64,000 bases of DNA from Pseudomonas sp. RIT-562 (GTDB taxonomy: Bacteria > Pseudomonadota > Gammaproteobacteria > Pseudomonadales > Pseudomonadaceae). The stretch lies in assembly GCF_026241895.1 (NCBI RefSeq), contig NZ_JAPJIV010000008.1, positions 1-64,000 on the forward strand, given 5' to 3'. Within the stretch, counting starts at the first letter, position 1, and every line of letters begins with the position of its first letter. Position numbers and translations under genes: made by a program. Positions 47,138 to 58,752 of the stretch are shown here, piece after piece. Below the pieces are notes generated by a model. The model made no database searches. It was not told the DNA's origin and saw only the letters and a program-made list of their open reading frames with translations.

Positions 47138-47773
47138 TCAGCCGCGGTGTCGAGACTCCACTGCCTTGCGCAGGGTGTCGATCAACGCCTGGATACGGGC
47201 GTGCTGCATTTTCATCGAAGCTTTGTTGACGATCAGCCGGGAGCTGATGTCGGCAATGAAATCCTGCGGCTCCAGGCCGTTGGCCCGCAGCGTATTGCCG
47301 GTGTCGACTACGTCGATGATCTTGTCTGCCAGACCGATCAGCGGCGCCAGTTCCATCGAGCCGTAGAGCTTGATGATGTCGACCTGACGGCCCTGCTCGG
47401 CGTAGTAACGCTTGGCCACGTTGACGAACTTGGTCGCCACCCGCAGACGACCCTTGGGCTCGACATCACCGACACGGCCCGCAGTCATCAGCTTGCAGAG
47501 TGCGATTCGCAGGTCCAAAGGCTCATACAGGCCCTGGCCGCCATACTCCATCAGCACATCTTTACCGGCGACGCCCAGGTCAGCGGCACCATGCTCGACA
47601 TAAGTCGGCACGTCGGTGGCGCGCACGATCAGCAAACGGACGTCGGGCTGGGTCGTGGGGATGATCAGCTTGCGGCTCTTGTCCGGATTCTCGGTCGGCA
47701 CGATGCCCGCTTCAGCCAGAAGCGGCAGGGTGTCGTCAAGAATGCGGCCCTTGGACAGTGCAATGGTCAACAT
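47138..47773 (-). CDS. hisG: ATP phosphoribosyltransferase, short form
   Basis: A 211-residue catalytic HisG. It begins [19 protein letters not shown] and has the PRPP/ATP-binding [14 protein letters not shown]. This short form lacks the C-terminal histidine-sensing domain and needs HisZ as regulatory subunit, which is not in the window. It catalyses the first step of histidine synthesis and is followed by hisD after a 125-base gap. Confidence 0.95.
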   Translation of the reverse strand: MLTIALSKGRILDDTLPLLAEAGIVPTENPDKSRKLIIPTTQPDVRLLIVRATDVPTYVEHGAADLGVAGKDVLMEYGGQGLYEPLDLRIALCKLMTAGRVGDVEPKGRLRVATKFVNVAKRYYAEQGRQVDIIKLYGSMELAPLIGLADKIIDVVDTGNTLRANGLEPQDFIADISSRLIVNKASMKMQHARIQALIDTLRKAVESRHRG

Positions 47774-47915
47774 GGGAAACGTCAGTCCTTAATCAAGGTA
47801 CTCATGCCCGGTCGCAATCGGCGCCAGACATACATCGAGGTTATCTCATCAATTGAAAGACAACCTCGATTTGAACAAATCCAACGGGCGCTTCCCTGCG
47901 CCCATGCAGCAGGGA

Positions 47916-49443
<1,528 letters not shown>

Positions 49444-49490
49444 GCTCAACCTCAATCGGCGCCTTGTGCGCGCGGGTCGGACATCATACA

Positions 49491-49542
49491 AAAAAGCCCC
49501 GCGCCTGCGAACCCCGCTAAGCAGGACTCTGACGGGGGGCTT
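49491..49542 (-). terminator. Terminator after the mla operon
   Basis: On the minus strand aagcccc and ggggctttttt pair as outer arms (49536-49542 with 49494-49500). Nested inside are cctgc/gcagg arms. A run of T residues follows. It separates mlaB from ibaG. Confidence 0.75.
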
Positions 49543-49556
49543 CCCTGTAGATGCGG

Positions 49557-49862
49557 TTAGGGATGCGCCAATAACTCGGTCAATTCACTGACCTGAGCGA
49601 TTTCGCGCATATCTTCGGGCATCGCGCGGATGCTCAGGGCCTTGCCGGCGGCCTGGGCGTCACGCATGAAACACAGCAGCAACGACAAGCCGACACTGCT
49701 GGACTTCACCACCTGCGAACAATCAACCACCAGCGCCGCAGCCTTGCTGGCCTTGATCAGCGCCTGGCCCTGCTTGCGCAGATCCGGGCCGCTGCGGTAA
49801 TCCAGCGTACCACTGAGATGCAGTTCGCCGGATTCATTCATCTGGACGGCCGACTCACTCAT
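49557..49862 (-). CDS. mlaB: MlaB, STAS-domain subunit of the Mla transporter
   Basis: A 101-residue STAS-domain protein. It runs from MNESGELHLSGTLDYRSG to VDCSQVVKSSSVGLSLLLCF, the conserved Ser-containing loop. In the Mla system it sits on the ATPase MlaF and is needed for complex activity. Its start overlaps the mlaC stop by four bases (ATGA). Confidence 0.9.
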   Translation of the reverse strand: MSESAVQMNESGELHLSGTLDYRSGPDLRKQGQALIKASKAAALVVDCSQVVKSSSVGLSLLLCFMRDAQAAGKALSIRAMPEDMREIAQVSELTELLAHP

Positions 49863-50512
49863 TGGGTCTTCTTCTCGGCAGCTTGGTCGGTGGTTTCCTT
49901 GGCCTTGGCGACTTCGCCGGCCCAGTTGTTGATCACCTTGTCGAGATCATTGCCATTACGCTGCATCGAGTCCTGGAACTGATCGCGGAACAGCTTGCCG
50001 ATGTTGATACCGTTGATAATGACGTTACGGACTTTCCACTCGCCGTTGATTTTTTCCAGCGTGTAGGACACAGGGTAGATCGAACCGCTGCTGCCCTTGA
50101 CCTGCATGTCGACGCTGGTGCGGTTGCCGCTCTCGTCCTTGGCAGGGGAAACGGTGATGCCCTGGTTGTTGTACTCCAGCAAGGCATTGCCATAGAACTG
50201 CATCAGGCTGCGCTTGAAGTTTTCCTGGAAGCGCTGCATCTGCTCAGGCGATGCCTTGCGTGAATACTTCACGGTCATGATGCTGCGGGAGATGCCATCG
50301 GCATCGACCACTGGCCCGACAATGCTGTTCAGGGCATTGTAGAACTCGTTAGGGTCCTGTTTGTACTTTGCTTTGTTGGCAGCCAGGTCGGCCAGCAACC
50401 GGGTGGTGGTGTCCTGAACCAGATCGTGCGCCGACGGCGCCGCCACGGCGTTAGCCATCAGCGGCACTGCCGCGAGCAAAATCAACAGGCCACGTCGCAA
50501 GGTAGAGATCAT
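49859..50512 (-). CDS. mlaC: MlaC, periplasmic phospholipid shuttle
   Basis: A 217-residue periplasmic protein with a signal peptide ending ANAVA. The Tol/Ttg2 family region starts PSAHDLVQDTTTRLLADL. Conserved segments include DADGISRSIM and YTLEKINGEWKVRNVIINGI. It ferries phospholipids between MlaA in the outer membrane and MlaFEDB in the inner membrane. The Gln/Lys-rich C-terminus (TTDQAAEKKTQ) is unstructured. Confidence 0.94.
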   Translation of the reverse strand: MISTLRRGLLILLAAVPLMANAVAAPSAHDLVQDTTTRLLADLAANKAKYKQDPNEFYNALNSIVGPVVDADGISRSIMTVKYSRKASPEQMQRFQENFKRSLMQFYGNALLEYNNQGITVSPAKDESGNRTSVDMQVKGSSGSIYPVSYTLEKINGEWKVRNVIINGINIGKLFRDQFQDSMQRNGNDLDKVINNWAGEVAKAKETTDQAAEKKTQ

Positions 50513-50523
50513 TCAACAACTCC

Positions 50524-50991
50524 TCATTTGGCTTCTTTGCTAACGGTGTTGAGCAGGAATTTACCGATCAGGTCCTCGAGCACCAGCGACGACTGCGTAT
50601 CGTGGATGATCCCGCCATCCTTGAGCAGTGCTTCTTCACCACCAACGCTGACGCCGATGTACTTCTCGCCCAACAGCCCAGCGGTCAGGATAGATGCAGT
50701 GGAGTCCGTCGGCAGGTTATCGACGCTCTTGTCCAGCTGCATGGTCACCCGGCCGGTGAAACTGTCGCGGTCCAGATCGATCGCAGTGACCTTGCCGATG
50801 GTCACACCGGCCATGGTCACTTTAGCTCTGACCGTCAAACCGGCGATATTGTCGAAATATGCATAAAGTTTATAAGAATCGGTTGTTGTGCTCGGCGACA
50901 GGCCACTGACCCGCAACGCAAGCAACAGCAAAGCCAGGATGCCAGCCAGCAAGAAAAGGCCGACACCGATTTCCAGGGTGCGGTTTTGCAT
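50524..50991 (-). CDS. mlaD: MlaD, MCE-domain substrate-binding subunit
   Basis: A 155-residue MCE protein. One N-terminal helix (about 7-26) anchors it, and the domain starts YKLYAYFDNIAGLTVRAKVT with GVTIGKV. It forms the hexameric lipid-binding ring on the periplasmic face of MlaE. Its ATG overlaps the mlaE stop by one base. Confidence 0.95.
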   Translation of the reverse strand: MQNRTLEIGVGLFLLAGILALLLLALRVSGLSPSTTTDSYKLYAYFDNIAGLTVRAKVTMAGVTIGKVTAIDLDRDSFTGRVTMQLDKSVDNLPTDSTASILTAGLLGEKYIGVSVGGEEALLKDGGIIHDTQSSLVLEDLIGKFLLNTVSKEAK

Positions 50992-51788
50992 CAGAAATCT
51001 CCAAACATCAAGGCGGTCAGAATAAAGTCCAGGCCGAGTACCGCCAACGAGGCGTATACAACGGTCTTGGTAGTGGCACGACTGATCCCCTCGGAAGTGG
51101 GCTCGCAGTCATAGCCTTGGAATACGGCAATCCAGGTCACGACAAAGGCGAAGACGACACTCTTGATGATGCCGTTGAGCACATCTTCAGAGAACGTCAC
51201 GCTGTTCTGCATGTTCGACCAGTAAGAACCTTCATAGACTCCCAGCCAGTCGACGGCCACCCACGAACCACCCCAGATACCCACCACGCTGAAGATCATC
51301 GCCAGCACCGGCAGGGAAATGAAGCCGGCCCACAGGCGCGGGGCAATGATGTATTTGAGCGGGTCGACGCCAATCATTTCCAGGCTGGACAACTGCTCGG
51401 TGGACTTCATGTTGCCAATCTCGGCCGTCAGGGCAGAGCCCGCACGCCCGGCGAACAGCAGCGCGGTAACCACCGGCCCCAGTTCACGCAGCAGCGTCAG
51501 CGCAACCATCTGCCCGACCGCCTGCTCCGAGCCGTAGCTGGACAGGATGTTGAAACCCTGCAGCGCCAGCACCATGCCAATGAACACCCCGGAGACCACG
51601 ATGATCACCAGGGACATGACGCCCACCGAATGCAATTGCCGGATCAGCAGGCTGAAGCCGCCACCAATGCCGCCACGGCCGAGCAAGGCATGAAACAGAA
51701 ACAACGTCGCGCGCCCGAACACCGCAACGGCATCGATCGCCGCCGCGCCGAACCGGCGTACACGTTCTATCAGTGAAATCTTGCGCAT
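50991..51788 (-). CDS. mlaE: MlaE, Mla transporter permease
   Basis: A 265-residue integral membrane permease. The family signature is clear in [20 protein letters not shown], followed by [14 protein letters not shown] and [17 protein letters not shown] chose the ATG at 51788, which overlaps the mlaF stop by one base. Five to six helices are predicted, with MlaF at the cytoplasmic side. Confidence 0.95.
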   Translation of the reverse strand: MRKISLIERVRRFGAAAIDAVAVFGRATLFLFHALLGRGGIGGGFSLLIRQLHSVGVMSLVIIVVSGVFIGMVLALQGFNILSSYGSEQAVGQMVALTLLRELGPVVTALLFAGRAGSALTAEIGNMKSTEQLSSLEMIGVDPLKYIIAPRLWAGFISLPVLAMIFSVVGIWGGSWVAVDWLGVYEGSYWSNMQNSVTFSEDVLNGIIKSVVFAFVVTWIAVFQGYDCEPTSEGISRATTKTVVYASLAVLGLDFILTALMFGDF

Positions 51789-52597
51789 CAACGCTTCCCC
51801 AGAAGATCTGCGCGGTAATCCGTCGCTGGAAAGTGGTATGCGACCGGGCCATCAGGTTCGCCTGTCATGAACTGGCGGATCCGCGGATCGTCCGAATTCA
51901 TCAGTTCGTCCGGCGTGCCCTGCCCCAGAACCTGCCCCTCACCCACTACATAGATGTAGTCGGCGATGCTCGCAGTCTCTGCCAGGTCGTGGGAAACCAC
52001 GATACTGGTGATACCCAGGGCGTCGTTGAGCAGGCGGATCAGGCGCACCAGCACACCCATGGCGATCGGGTCCTGACCGACAAAGGGCTCGTCGTACATG
52101 AGAATTTGTGGATCGAGCGCGATTGCCCGCGCCAGCGCGACACGGCGCTTCATGCCACCGGACAGTTCGTCGGGCATCAGGTCGATTGCGCCACGCAAGC
52201 CTACGGCCTGCAACTTGAGCAGGACGATGTCGCGGATCATCTCTTCCGGCAGCTTGGTGTGAACCCGCAGTGGAAACGCGACGTTCTCGAACACGTCCAG
52301 GTCGGTGAACAACGCACCGCTCTGGAACAGCACGCCCATATGCTTGCGTGCATCGAACAAATCGCTTCGAGACAATTTCGGCAGGTTCTGGCCGTTTACC
52401 CAGACTTCGCCGGCAGTCGGCCGCAACTGTGCGCCCATCAGGCGCAACAGCGTGGTCTTGCCACACCCGGAAGGCCCCATGATGCCGGTGACCTTGCCCC
52501 GTGGGATACGGATATCGACGTTATTGAAAATGCTGCGCGCACCGCGCTTGAAGGTCAGTCCCTTCAGCTCGACCGCGTAGGCGTTATCGGCACTCAT
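51788..52597 (-). CDS. mlaF: MlaF, Mla transporter ATPase
   Basis: A 269-residue ABC ATPase. It has Walker [14 protein letters not shown], signature [15 protein letters not shown], Walker [14 protein letters not shown] and the switch VSHDLAE. As first gene of mlaFEDCB it powers phospholipid movement that keeps the outer leaflet of the outer membrane free of phospholipid. AAGGAG seven bases before the ATG is strong. A 276-base divergent region separates it from kdsD. Confidence 0.95.
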   Translation of the reverse strand: MSADNAYAVELKGLTFKRGARSIFNNVDIRIPRGKVTGIMGPSGCGKTTLLRLMGAQLRPTAGEVWVNGQNLPKLSRSDLFDARKHMGVLFQSGALFTDLDVFENVAFPLRVHTKLPEEMIRDIVLLKLQAVGLRGAIDLMPDELSGGMKRRVALARAIALDPQILMYDEPFVGQDPIAMGVLVRLIRLLNDALGITSIVVSHDLAETASIADYIYVVGEGQVLGQGTPDELMNSDDPRIRQFMTGEPDGPVAYHFPATDYRADLLGKR

Positions 52598-52833
52598 CTA
52601 AACTCCTTGCGATGCAGCCTCACACTCGGACGCCTGGCTTCCTGGCGAAAGCACATTCATCGTGGGCAGGCCGAACTGGCGGCGAACTATATCACTGCAA
52701 GCGCTTGGCGCCCAAGGCTAAAGCCGGGCTATGTTCAGCTGCATGACAGGTCAAAAGACTCGGACCGAGGGGATTACGTAACAGGGAATGACAAAGCACG
52801 ACGAACTAGCGTGAGGGTTTCGATCATAACCGC

Positions 52834-52839
52834 TATAAT
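52834..52839 (+). promoter_or_regulatory. Candidate -10 box of kdsD
   Basis: A consensus TATAAT 35 bases before the kdsD start codon, with a poor -35 at 52811-52816. It is the best sigma-70 site in the mlaF-kdsD divergent region 52598-52873. Confidence 0.45.
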
Positions 52840-52873
52840 CGCCGCCTTTTCATCAGGCTATACGATTTCCGAC

Positions 52874-53848
52874 ATGAGCCAATCCAGCGACCTTATTCAA
52901 TCGGCACAACGCACCATCCGTCTCGAACTGGAAGCCGTACAAGGCTTGCTTCCACGCATCGACGCAGATTTCGTACGCGCGTGCGAGATGATTCTGGCCA
53001 GCAAAGGCCGTGTCGTCGTGGTCGGCATGGGAAAATCCGGGCACATCGGCACCAAGATTGCCGCGACCCTGGCCAGCACCGGGACTACGGCGTTTTTCGT
53101 CCACCCGGCCGAAGCCAGCCATGGTGACATGGGCATGATCACCCGGGACGACATCATCCTGGCCCTGTCGAACTCCGGCTCGACCACTGAAATCGTGACC
53201 TTGCTGCCGCTGATCAAGCGCCTGGGCATCCAGCTGATCAGCATGACCGGCAACCCTGACTCGACACTGGCCAAGGCCGCCGAGGTCAATCTCAACGTGC
53301 AGGTCGAGCATGAAGCCTGCCCGCTGAACCTGGCTCCCACCTCGTCGACCACCGCAGCGTTGGTCATGGGCGACGCGCTGGCCGTCGCATTGCTGGAAGC
53401 GCGGGGGTTCACGGCGGAAGATTTCGCTTTTTCGCACCCCGGTGGGGCACTTGGCCGCCGCCTGCTGCTCAAAGTCGAGAACGTGATGCATGCCGGGGAC
53501 GCCCTGCCCCAGGTTCAGCGCGGCACCCTGCTCAAGGACGCGCTGATGGAAATGACTCGCAAGGGCCTGGGCATGACCGTGATACTGGAAGCCGATGGGA
53601 AGCTCGCCGGGATCTTCACTGACGGCGACCTGCGCCGCACCCTGGATCGCGCCATCGACATTCATCACGCCACCATTGACCAGGTCATGACCCTTCACGG
53701 CAAGACCGCGCGAGCCGAGATGCTTGCCGCCGAAGCCCTGAAGATCATGGAAGACAACCGAATCAACGCCCTCGTGGTCGTAGATACGGAGGATCGCCCG
53801 ATTGGCGCCTTCAACCTCTCCGACCTGCTGCGCGCAGGAGTCATGTAA
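52874..53848 (+). CDS. kdsD: D-arabinose 5-phosphate isomerase
   Basis: A 324-residue isomerase that makes arabinose 5-phosphate from ribulose 5-phosphate for Kdo synthesis. The SIS domain is at about 30-170 (VVVGMGKSGHIGTKIAATLA, then SHGDMGM and SNSGSTTE). Two CBS domains follow (about 200-324; MHAGDALPQVQ and DNRINALVVVD). The upstream open frame continues far without a gene character; the ATG at 52874 gives the family length. Its stop overlaps the kdsC start by one base. Confidence 0.96.
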   Translation: MSQSSDLIQSAQRTIRLELEAVQGLLPRIDADFVRACEMILASKGRVVVVGMGKSGHIGTKIAATLASTGTTAFFVHPAEASHGDMGMITRDDIILALSNSGSTTEIVTLLPLIKRLGIQLISMTGNPDSTLAKAAEVNLNVQVEHEACPLNLAPTSSTTAALVMGDALAVALLEARGFTAEDFAFSHPGGALGRRLLLKVENVMHAGDALPQVQRGTLLKDALMEMTRKGLGMTVILEADGKLAGIFTDGDLRRTLDRAIDIHHATIDQVMTLHGKTARAEMLAAEALKIMEDNRINALVVVDTEDRPIGAFNLSDLLRAGVM

Positions 53849-54372
53849 TGAGCAACGATCTGCTGCAACGTGGCAAGAACATCAAGCTGGCCATCTTCGA
53901 CGTCGACGGAGTCCTCACTGATGGACGCCTGTACTTCCTGGAAGACGGCAGTGAATTCAAGACGTTCAACACCCTCGACGGCCAAGGCATCAAGATGTTG
54001 ATGGCAGCCGGCGTCCAGACCGCTATCATCAGCGGTCGCAAGACCCCGGTGGTCGAACGCCGGGCGAAAAACCTCGGCATTCCCCATCTGTACCAGGGTC
54101 GCGAAGACAAACTCGTGGTGCTGGACGAACTTCTTGGCCAACTCGGCCTAAGCTATGAGCAAGTCGCCTACCTCGGCGACGACTTGCCCGACCTGCCGGT
54201 GATACGCCGCGTCGGCCTGGGCATGGCGGTGGCCAACGCGGCCAGCTTCGTGCGAGAACATGCCGATGGCATCACCCAAGCCCGTGGAGGCGAAGGTGCC
54301 GCTCGCGAGTTCTGCGAATTGATCCTGCGCGCCCAGGGCCGCCTCGATGCGGCAAACGCCGCGTACCTGTGA
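53848..54372 (+). CDS. kdsC: Kdo 8-phosphate phosphatase
   Basis: A 174-residue HAD phosphatase of the KdsC type. The nucleophile loop is FDVDGVLTDGRLYF, with the second motif IISGRKTPVVERRA and DDLPDLPV at the end. It releases Kdo from its 8-phosphate. No cap domain is present, as is normal in this tetrameric class. It belongs to the kdsD-kdsC-lptCAB run. Confidence 0.96.
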   Translation: MSNDLLQRGKNIKLAIFDVDGVLTDGRLYFLEDGSEFKTFNTLDGQGIKMLMAAGVQTAIISGRKTPVVERRAKNLGIPHLYQGREDKLVVLDELLGQLGLSYEQVAYLGDDLPDLPVIRRVGLGMAVANAASFVREHADGITQARGGEGAAREFCELILRAQGRLDAANAAYL

Positions 54373-54379
54373 GCCAACT

Positions 54380-54952
54380 ATGCTGAGCAAAAAGTTTCGC
54401 AACATACTGCTGTTCGGCTGCATCGCCGCGATTTTCGCTGCGGTCGGCTACTGGAACATCAGCCCTGAACGCTTCCTCGACCAGCCGACGGTGGCGGTCG
54501 ATGAAACCGCGATCGACTATTACGCCCTGAACGCCCATAGCGTGCAGTACCTGCCCGATGGCAAGCTGCAGTATGAGATGACGTCGGACAAGGTCGAACA
54601 CCTTAAAGCCACGGAAGTAACGCTGCTGACCAACCCGGACCTGAACATGTTTCGCGGTACCGAGTTTCCCTGGCACGTCCAGAGTGAACGCGGTGAAGTG
54701 AATCCCGATGGTACAGAGGTGGAACTGATCGACTCGGTGCGTATCACACGTTTCGACGAGAAAAACCGCAAGACCCTGATTACCACCACCCGCATGACCG
54801 TGTTCCCAAAGCAGCAATATGCGCAGACGGAGCAACCCGTTAGAATCGACGGCGCCGGTGGCGTGTCGACTGGTACGGGAATGAAGGCGTATTTGAAAGA
54901 AAGCAGGATACACCTGCTATCGAACGTAAGAGGACAGTATGAGGCTCGTTAA
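54380..54952 (+). CDS. lptC: LptC, LPS export bitopic membrane protein
   Basis: A 190-residue protein with one N-terminal membrane helix (about 6-23) and a periplasmic beta-jellyroll (YYALNAHSVQYLPDGKLQYE onwards). It receives LPS from LptB2FG and passes it to LptA. The ATG at 54380 gives the usual MLSKKFRN start. The gene overlaps the start of lptA by 14 bases. Confidence 0.92.
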   Translation: MLSKKFRNILLFGCIAAIFAAVGYWNISPERFLDQPTVAVDETAIDYYALNAHSVQYLPDGKLQYEMTSDKVEHLKATEVTLLTNPDLNMFRGTEFPWHVQSERGEVNPDGTEVELIDSVRITRFDEKNRKTLITTTRMTVFPKQQYAQTEQPVRIDGAGGVSTGTGMKAYLKESRIHLLSNVRGQYEAR

Positions 54953-55487
54953 AACCCTCCCTATTTTGCTCAGCCTGGGCGCAGCACTGGGAAGCGTGAG
55001 CGCCTGGGCTCTGCCGAACGATCAAGAGCAGCCTATCCGCATTCAGGCCGACGACGCCCAACTGGACGACAAGAACGGCATCGCCACCTATAAAGGCGAC
55101 GTCATCATCACCCAGGGTTCCATGAAGGTGACCGGTAATACCGTGACCATCACCCGTACTCCGGCAGGCGACATCGACGTCGTGACCTCGGTGGGCAACC
55201 TGGCTTACTTCGAACAACTGCAGACCCAGGGCGACACCAAGCCTGTCCAGGGCTACGGCGTCACGATCCAGTATCACGCCTCGCAGAACCGCGTCGTGCT
55301 GATTGATCGCGCCAAGGTCATCGACAAGGACAACAACGTCACCCAGGGCGAGAAAATCGTCTACGACACCGAGAAGAAGCTGGCAAGCGCCGGCCGTGCC
55401 ACGGGCAACAAAGTCACCGAATCGCGTCCGCGCATTGACATGGTGATCCAGCCCAAGCCGAAAAACGACCAGAAAAAGGCCAATTAA
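54939..55487 (+). CDS. lptA: LptA, periplasmic LPS bridge protein
   Basis: A 182-residue LptA. The signal peptide ends GSVSAWA before [19 protein letters not shown]. The OstA repeat follows with [20 protein letters not shown]. LptA filaments link LptC with LptD across the periplasm. The basic Lys-rich tail is typical of Pseudomonas. Its stop and the lptB start share one base (TAATG). Confidence 0.95.
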   Translation: MRLVKTLPILLSLGAALGSVSAWALPNDQEQPIRIQADDAQLDDKNGIATYKGDVIITQGSMKVTGNTVTITRTPAGDIDVVTSVGNLAYFEQLQTQGDTKPVQGYGVTIQYHASQNRVVLIDRAKVIDKDNNVTQGEKIVYDTEKKLASAGRATGNKVTESRPRIDMVIQPKPKNDQKKAN

Positions 55488-56212
55488 TGGCAACCCTGAA
55501 AGCCCAGCATCTGGCCAAGGCCTACAAAAGTCGTCAGGTCGTACGCGACGTCAGCCTGTCCATCGACAGCGGTCAGATCGTCGGCCTGCTTGGCCCCAAC
55601 GGCGCCGGCAAGACCACCTGCTTCTACATGATCGTTGGCCTGGTACAGGCTGATCAGGGCCGCGTACTGATCGACGACCTGGATGTCAGCCACCAGCCAA
55701 TGCACGGTCGCGCCAAAGCCGGTATCGGCTATCTTCCGCAAGAAGCGTCGATCTTCCGCAAATTGTCGGTGGCCGATAACATCATGGCCATCCTCGAGAC
55801 CCGCAAGGAACTCGACAAGGCTGGTCGTCGCAAGGAACTGGAAAGCCTGCTGCAGGAATTCCACATCAGCCACATCCGCGACAACCTCGGCATGAGCCTT
55901 TCCGGCGGCGAGCGGCGCCGTGTGGAGATTGCCCGGGCACTGGCGACCAACCCGAAGTTCATCCTGCTCGATGAACCTTTCGCCGGCGTGGACCCGATCT
56001 CGGTGGGTGATATCAAGCAGATCATCCACCACCTGAAGGCCAAAGGTATCGGCGTGCTCATCACTGACCACAACGTGCGCGAGACCCTGGACATCTGCGA
56101 GACAGCCTACATCGTCAACGATGGCCAGCTGATTGCCGAGGGCGACTCTGCCACTATCCTGGCCAACGACCTGGTCAAGGAAGTGTATCTGGGCCACGAA
56201 TTCCGCCTGTAA
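55487..56212 (+). CDS. lptB: LptB, LPS export ATPase
   Basis: A 241-residue ABC ATPase. It has Walker [18 protein letters not shown], signature [15 protein letters not shown], Walker [14 protein letters not shown] and [13 protein letters not shown], the last diagnostic of LptB. It works with LptF and LptG, whose genes are not in the window. Confidence 0.96.
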   Translation: MATLKAQHLAKAYKSRQVVRDVSLSIDSGQIVGLLGPNGAGKTTCFYMIVGLVQADQGRVLIDDLDVSHQPMHGRAKAGIGYLPQEASIFRKLSVADNIMAILETRKELDKAGRRKELESLLQEFHISHIRDNLGMSLSGGERRRVEIARALATNPKFILLDEPFAGVDPISVGDIKQIIHHLKAKGIGVLITDHNVRETLDICETAYIVNDGQLIAEGDSATILANDLVKEVYLGHEFRL

Positions 56213-56314
56213 ACGCTAAGGTGCCTGGCCAACCCCCCGAGCGCCTGTGACTCTGAAAAAATCAATACTTTTTTATTGTTACAGCGCTCTAGGCAAACAC
56301 TGCAATATCGGGCA

Positions 56315-56320
56315 TATAAT
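56315..56320 (+). promoter_or_regulatory. Candidate -10 box of rpoN
   Basis: TATAAT lies 76 bases before the rpoN start, within a locally AT-rich part of the 184-base gap. A small ggcgc-ttcg-gcgcc hairpin (56333-56346) follows in the leader. The -35 is weak. Confidence 0.4.
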
Positions 56321-56396
56321 TTGCTTAAGTTTGGCGCTTCGGCGCCCTGTAGTGGATGGCGCATGCGCGCCGGCGAATAAGGTTTAAGCCCCTGCC

Positions 56397-57890
56397 ATGA
56401 AACCATCGCTAGTCTTGAGAATGGGCCAGCAGCTGACGATGACACCGCAGCTGCAACAGGCCATCCGCCTGCTCCAATTGTCGACCCTGGACCTGCAGCA
56501 GGAAATCCAGGAGGCGCTGGAGTCCAACCCGATGCTCGAACGCCAGGAAGACGGCGACGACTTCGATAATGCCGATCCCTTGGCCGACAAAGCCGAGCAG
56601 CAACCCAACGCCGATGTTTCGGAGCCTTCCTATCAGGAGACGGCGCCGACGGTAGACAATCTCGAGGAAGGCGACTGGAACGAGCGCATTCCCAACGAGC
56701 TGCCGGTCGACACTGCGTGGGAAGACGTCTACCAAACCAGCGCCAGCAGCCTGCCTAGCAACGATGACGACGAGTGGGACTTCACCACCCGCACCTCGGT
56801 CGGCGAAAGCCTGCAAAGCCACCTGCTATGGCAGCTGAACCTCGCACCGATGTCCGACACCGACCGCTTGATCGCCGTCACCCTGATCGACTGCATCAAC
56901 AATCAGGGCTATCTGGACGAAACCCTCGAGGAAATCCTCGAAGCCTTCGATCCGGAACTGGACATCGAGCTGGACGAAATCGAAGCCGTCCTGCACCGCA
57001 TCCAGCAATTCGAACCGGCCGGCATCGCTGCGCGCAACCTCGGCGAATGCCTGTTGCTGCAATTGCGCCAACTGCCCGCCAAGACCCTCTGGCTCGCTGA
57101 AGCCAAGCGCCTGGTCACGGACTACATCGACCTGCTGGGTAGCCGCGACTACAGCCAGCTGATGCGCCGCATGAAGCTCAAGGAAGATGAGCTGCGCCAG
57201 GTGATCGAACTGGTCCAAAGCCTCAACCCGCGCCCCGGCTCGCAGATCGAGTCGAGCGAGGCCGAATACGTGGTCCCGGACGTGATCGTGCGCAAAGACA
57301 ACGAGCGCTGGCTGGTGGAACTCAACCAGGAGTCGGTGCCCAAATTGCGGGTCAACGCCCAATACGCCGGCTTCGTTCGTCGCGCTGACACCAGCGCCGA
57401 CAACACCTTCATGCGCAATCAGTTGCAGGAAGCCCGCTGGTTCATCAAGAGCCTGCAGAGCCGCAACGAAACCCTGATGAAAGTTGCCACCCAGATCGTC
57501 GAGCATCAGCGCGGTTTTCTGGAGTACGGCGACGAAGCCATGAAGCCACTGGTACTGCACGACATCGCCGAAGCGGTCGGCATGCACGAATCGACGATTT
57601 CGCGAGTGACCACGCAGAAATTCATGCATACCCCACGGGGTATTTATGAACTGAAATACTTTTTCTCCAGTCACGTCAGCACCTCGGAAGGCGGCGAATG
57701 CTCGTCCACGGCGATCCGCGCGATCATCAAAAAACTGGTTGCTGCGGAAAATCAGAAAAAGCCGTTGAGTGACAGCAAGATCGCTGGTTTACTGGAGGCA
57801 CAAGGCATTCAGGTGGCTCGCCGCACCGTCGCCAAGTACCGCGAATCCCTTGGGATCGCGCCTTCGAGCGAACGCAAGCGGTTGATGTAG
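56397..57890 (+). CDS. rpoN: RNA polymerase sigma-54 factor
   Basis: A 497-residue RpoN. The Gln/Leu-rich region I begins [20 protein letters not shown], an acidic region II spans about 50-125, the core-binding part follows, and the DNA-binding half ends in the RpoN box [10 protein letters not shown]. It directs transcription at -24/-12 promoters with enhancer-binding proteins, for nitrogen, flagella and carbon use. The gene heads the usual cluster with hpf, ptsN, rapZ and ptsO. Confidence 0.97.
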   Translation: MKPSLVLRMGQQLTMTPQLQQAIRLLQLSTLDLQQEIQEALESNPMLERQEDGDDFDNADPLADKAEQQPNADVSEPSYQETAPTVDNLEEGDWNERIPNELPVDTAWEDVYQTSASSLPSNDDDEWDFTTRTSVGESLQSHLLWQLNLAPMSDTDRLIAVTLIDCINNQGYLDETLEEILEAFDPELDIELDEIEAVLHRIQQFEPAGIAARNLGECLLLQLRQLPAKTLWLAEAKRLVTDYIDLLGSRDYSQLMRRMKLKEDELRQVIELVQSLNPRPGSQIESSEAEYVVPDVIVRKDNERWLVELNQESVPKLRVNAQYAGFVRRADTSADNTFMRNQLQEARWFIKSLQSRNETLMKVATQIVEHQRGFLEYGDEAMKPLVLHDIAEAVGMHESTISRVTTQKFMHTPRGIYELKYFFSSHVSTSEGGECSSTAIRAIIKKLVAAENQKKPLSDSKIAGLLEAQGIQVARRTVAKYRESLGIAPSSERKRLM

Positions 57891-57964
57891 AGCCACGCCA
57901 CAGCGTTCCAGTGGTAGATCATCTGGTCTACCGCTTTATGCACTGGCAACGAAGGAGAAGCTGT

Positions 57965-58273
57965 ATGCAAGTCAACATCAGTGGACACCAACTGGAAGTG
58001 ACCGAACCCCTGCGCACCTACATCGGCGAAAAACTCGACCGATTGGAAAGGCATTTCGACAAGATAACCAACGTGCAAGTCACGATGAACGTCGAGAAGC
58101 TGCTGCAGAAAATCGAAGCCACGCTGCATATCCCCGGCGGAGAAGTGGTCGCCAATGCCGAGCATACGGACATGTATGCCGCCATCGACCTGCTGACCGA
58201 CAAGCTGGATCGCCAACTCAAAAAGCATAAGGAAAAGACCCAGAGCCTCCTCCAGGGCGCGACCGGTCGTTAA
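57965..58273 (+). CDS. hpf: Ribosome hibernation promoting factor, short form
   Basis: A 102-residue HPF. The fold begins MQVNISGHQLEVTEPLRTYI and has the basic helix KLDRLERHFDKI, with EVVANAEHTDMYAAIDLLTD. It binds the 30S subunit in stationary phase to form inactive 100S dimers. GAAGGAG before the ATG supports the start. Confidence 0.94.
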   Translation: MQVNISGHQLEVTEPLRTYIGEKLDRLERHFDKITNVQVTMNVEKLLQKIEATLHIPGGEVVANAEHTDMYAAIDLLTDKLDRQLKKHKEKTQSLLQGATGR

Positions 58274-58285
58274 CACTCCCAACCC

Positions 58286-58750
58286 ATGATCCGACTTGAA
58301 AGCATCCTGACCCCCGGCCGTTCCCTCGTGAACGTGCCGGGCGGCAGTAAAAAGAAAGCCCTCGAGCAAATTGCCAACCTTATCCATAAAGAAGTCCCGG
58401 ATCTGGAGATGCAAGATGTCTTTGAGGCCTTGATCGCCCGTGAAAAACTCGGCTCGACCGGTTTTGGCAACGGCATCGCCATCCCCCACTGTCGCCTCAA
58501 GGGCTGTACCTCACCCGTCAGCGCCCTGATGCATCTTGACGCCCCCATCGATTTCGACGCTATCGACGGCGCACCGGTAGACCTGCTGTTCGTGCTGCTG
58601 GTCCCGGAAGCCGCCACCGATGCGCACCTGGAGCTATTGCGCCAGATCGCCAGCATGCTTGATCGCAAGGAAGTGCGCGAAAAACTGCGCAGCGCCCCGA
58701 GCAATGCAGCCTTGTACCAGGTTGTCCTGGACGAGCAGAACGGTCATTAA
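58286..58750 (+). CDS. ptsN: Nitrogen PTS EIIA protein
   Basis: A 154-residue EIIA-Ntr. The phosphorylated His68 is in [13 protein letters not shown]. It takes phosphate from NPr (ptsO, two genes on) and controls potassium transport, stress response and metabolism rather than sugar uptake. It starts 13 bases after hpf. Confidence 0.95.
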   Translation: MIRLESILTPGRSLVNVPGGSKKKALEQIANLIHKEVPDLEMQDVFEALIAREKLGSTGFGNGIAIPHCRLKGCTSPVSALMHLDAPIDFDAIDGAPVDLLFVLLVPEAATDAHLELLRQIASMLDRKEVREKLRSAPSNAALYQVVLDEQNGH

Positions 58751-58752
58751 TC

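Noticed and set aside
51773..52873. Long plus-strand open frame running into kdsD that would give a 691-residue protein
   Set aside because: The part before 52874 is antisense to mlaF and the divergent promoter region; the KdsD family begins at 52874.
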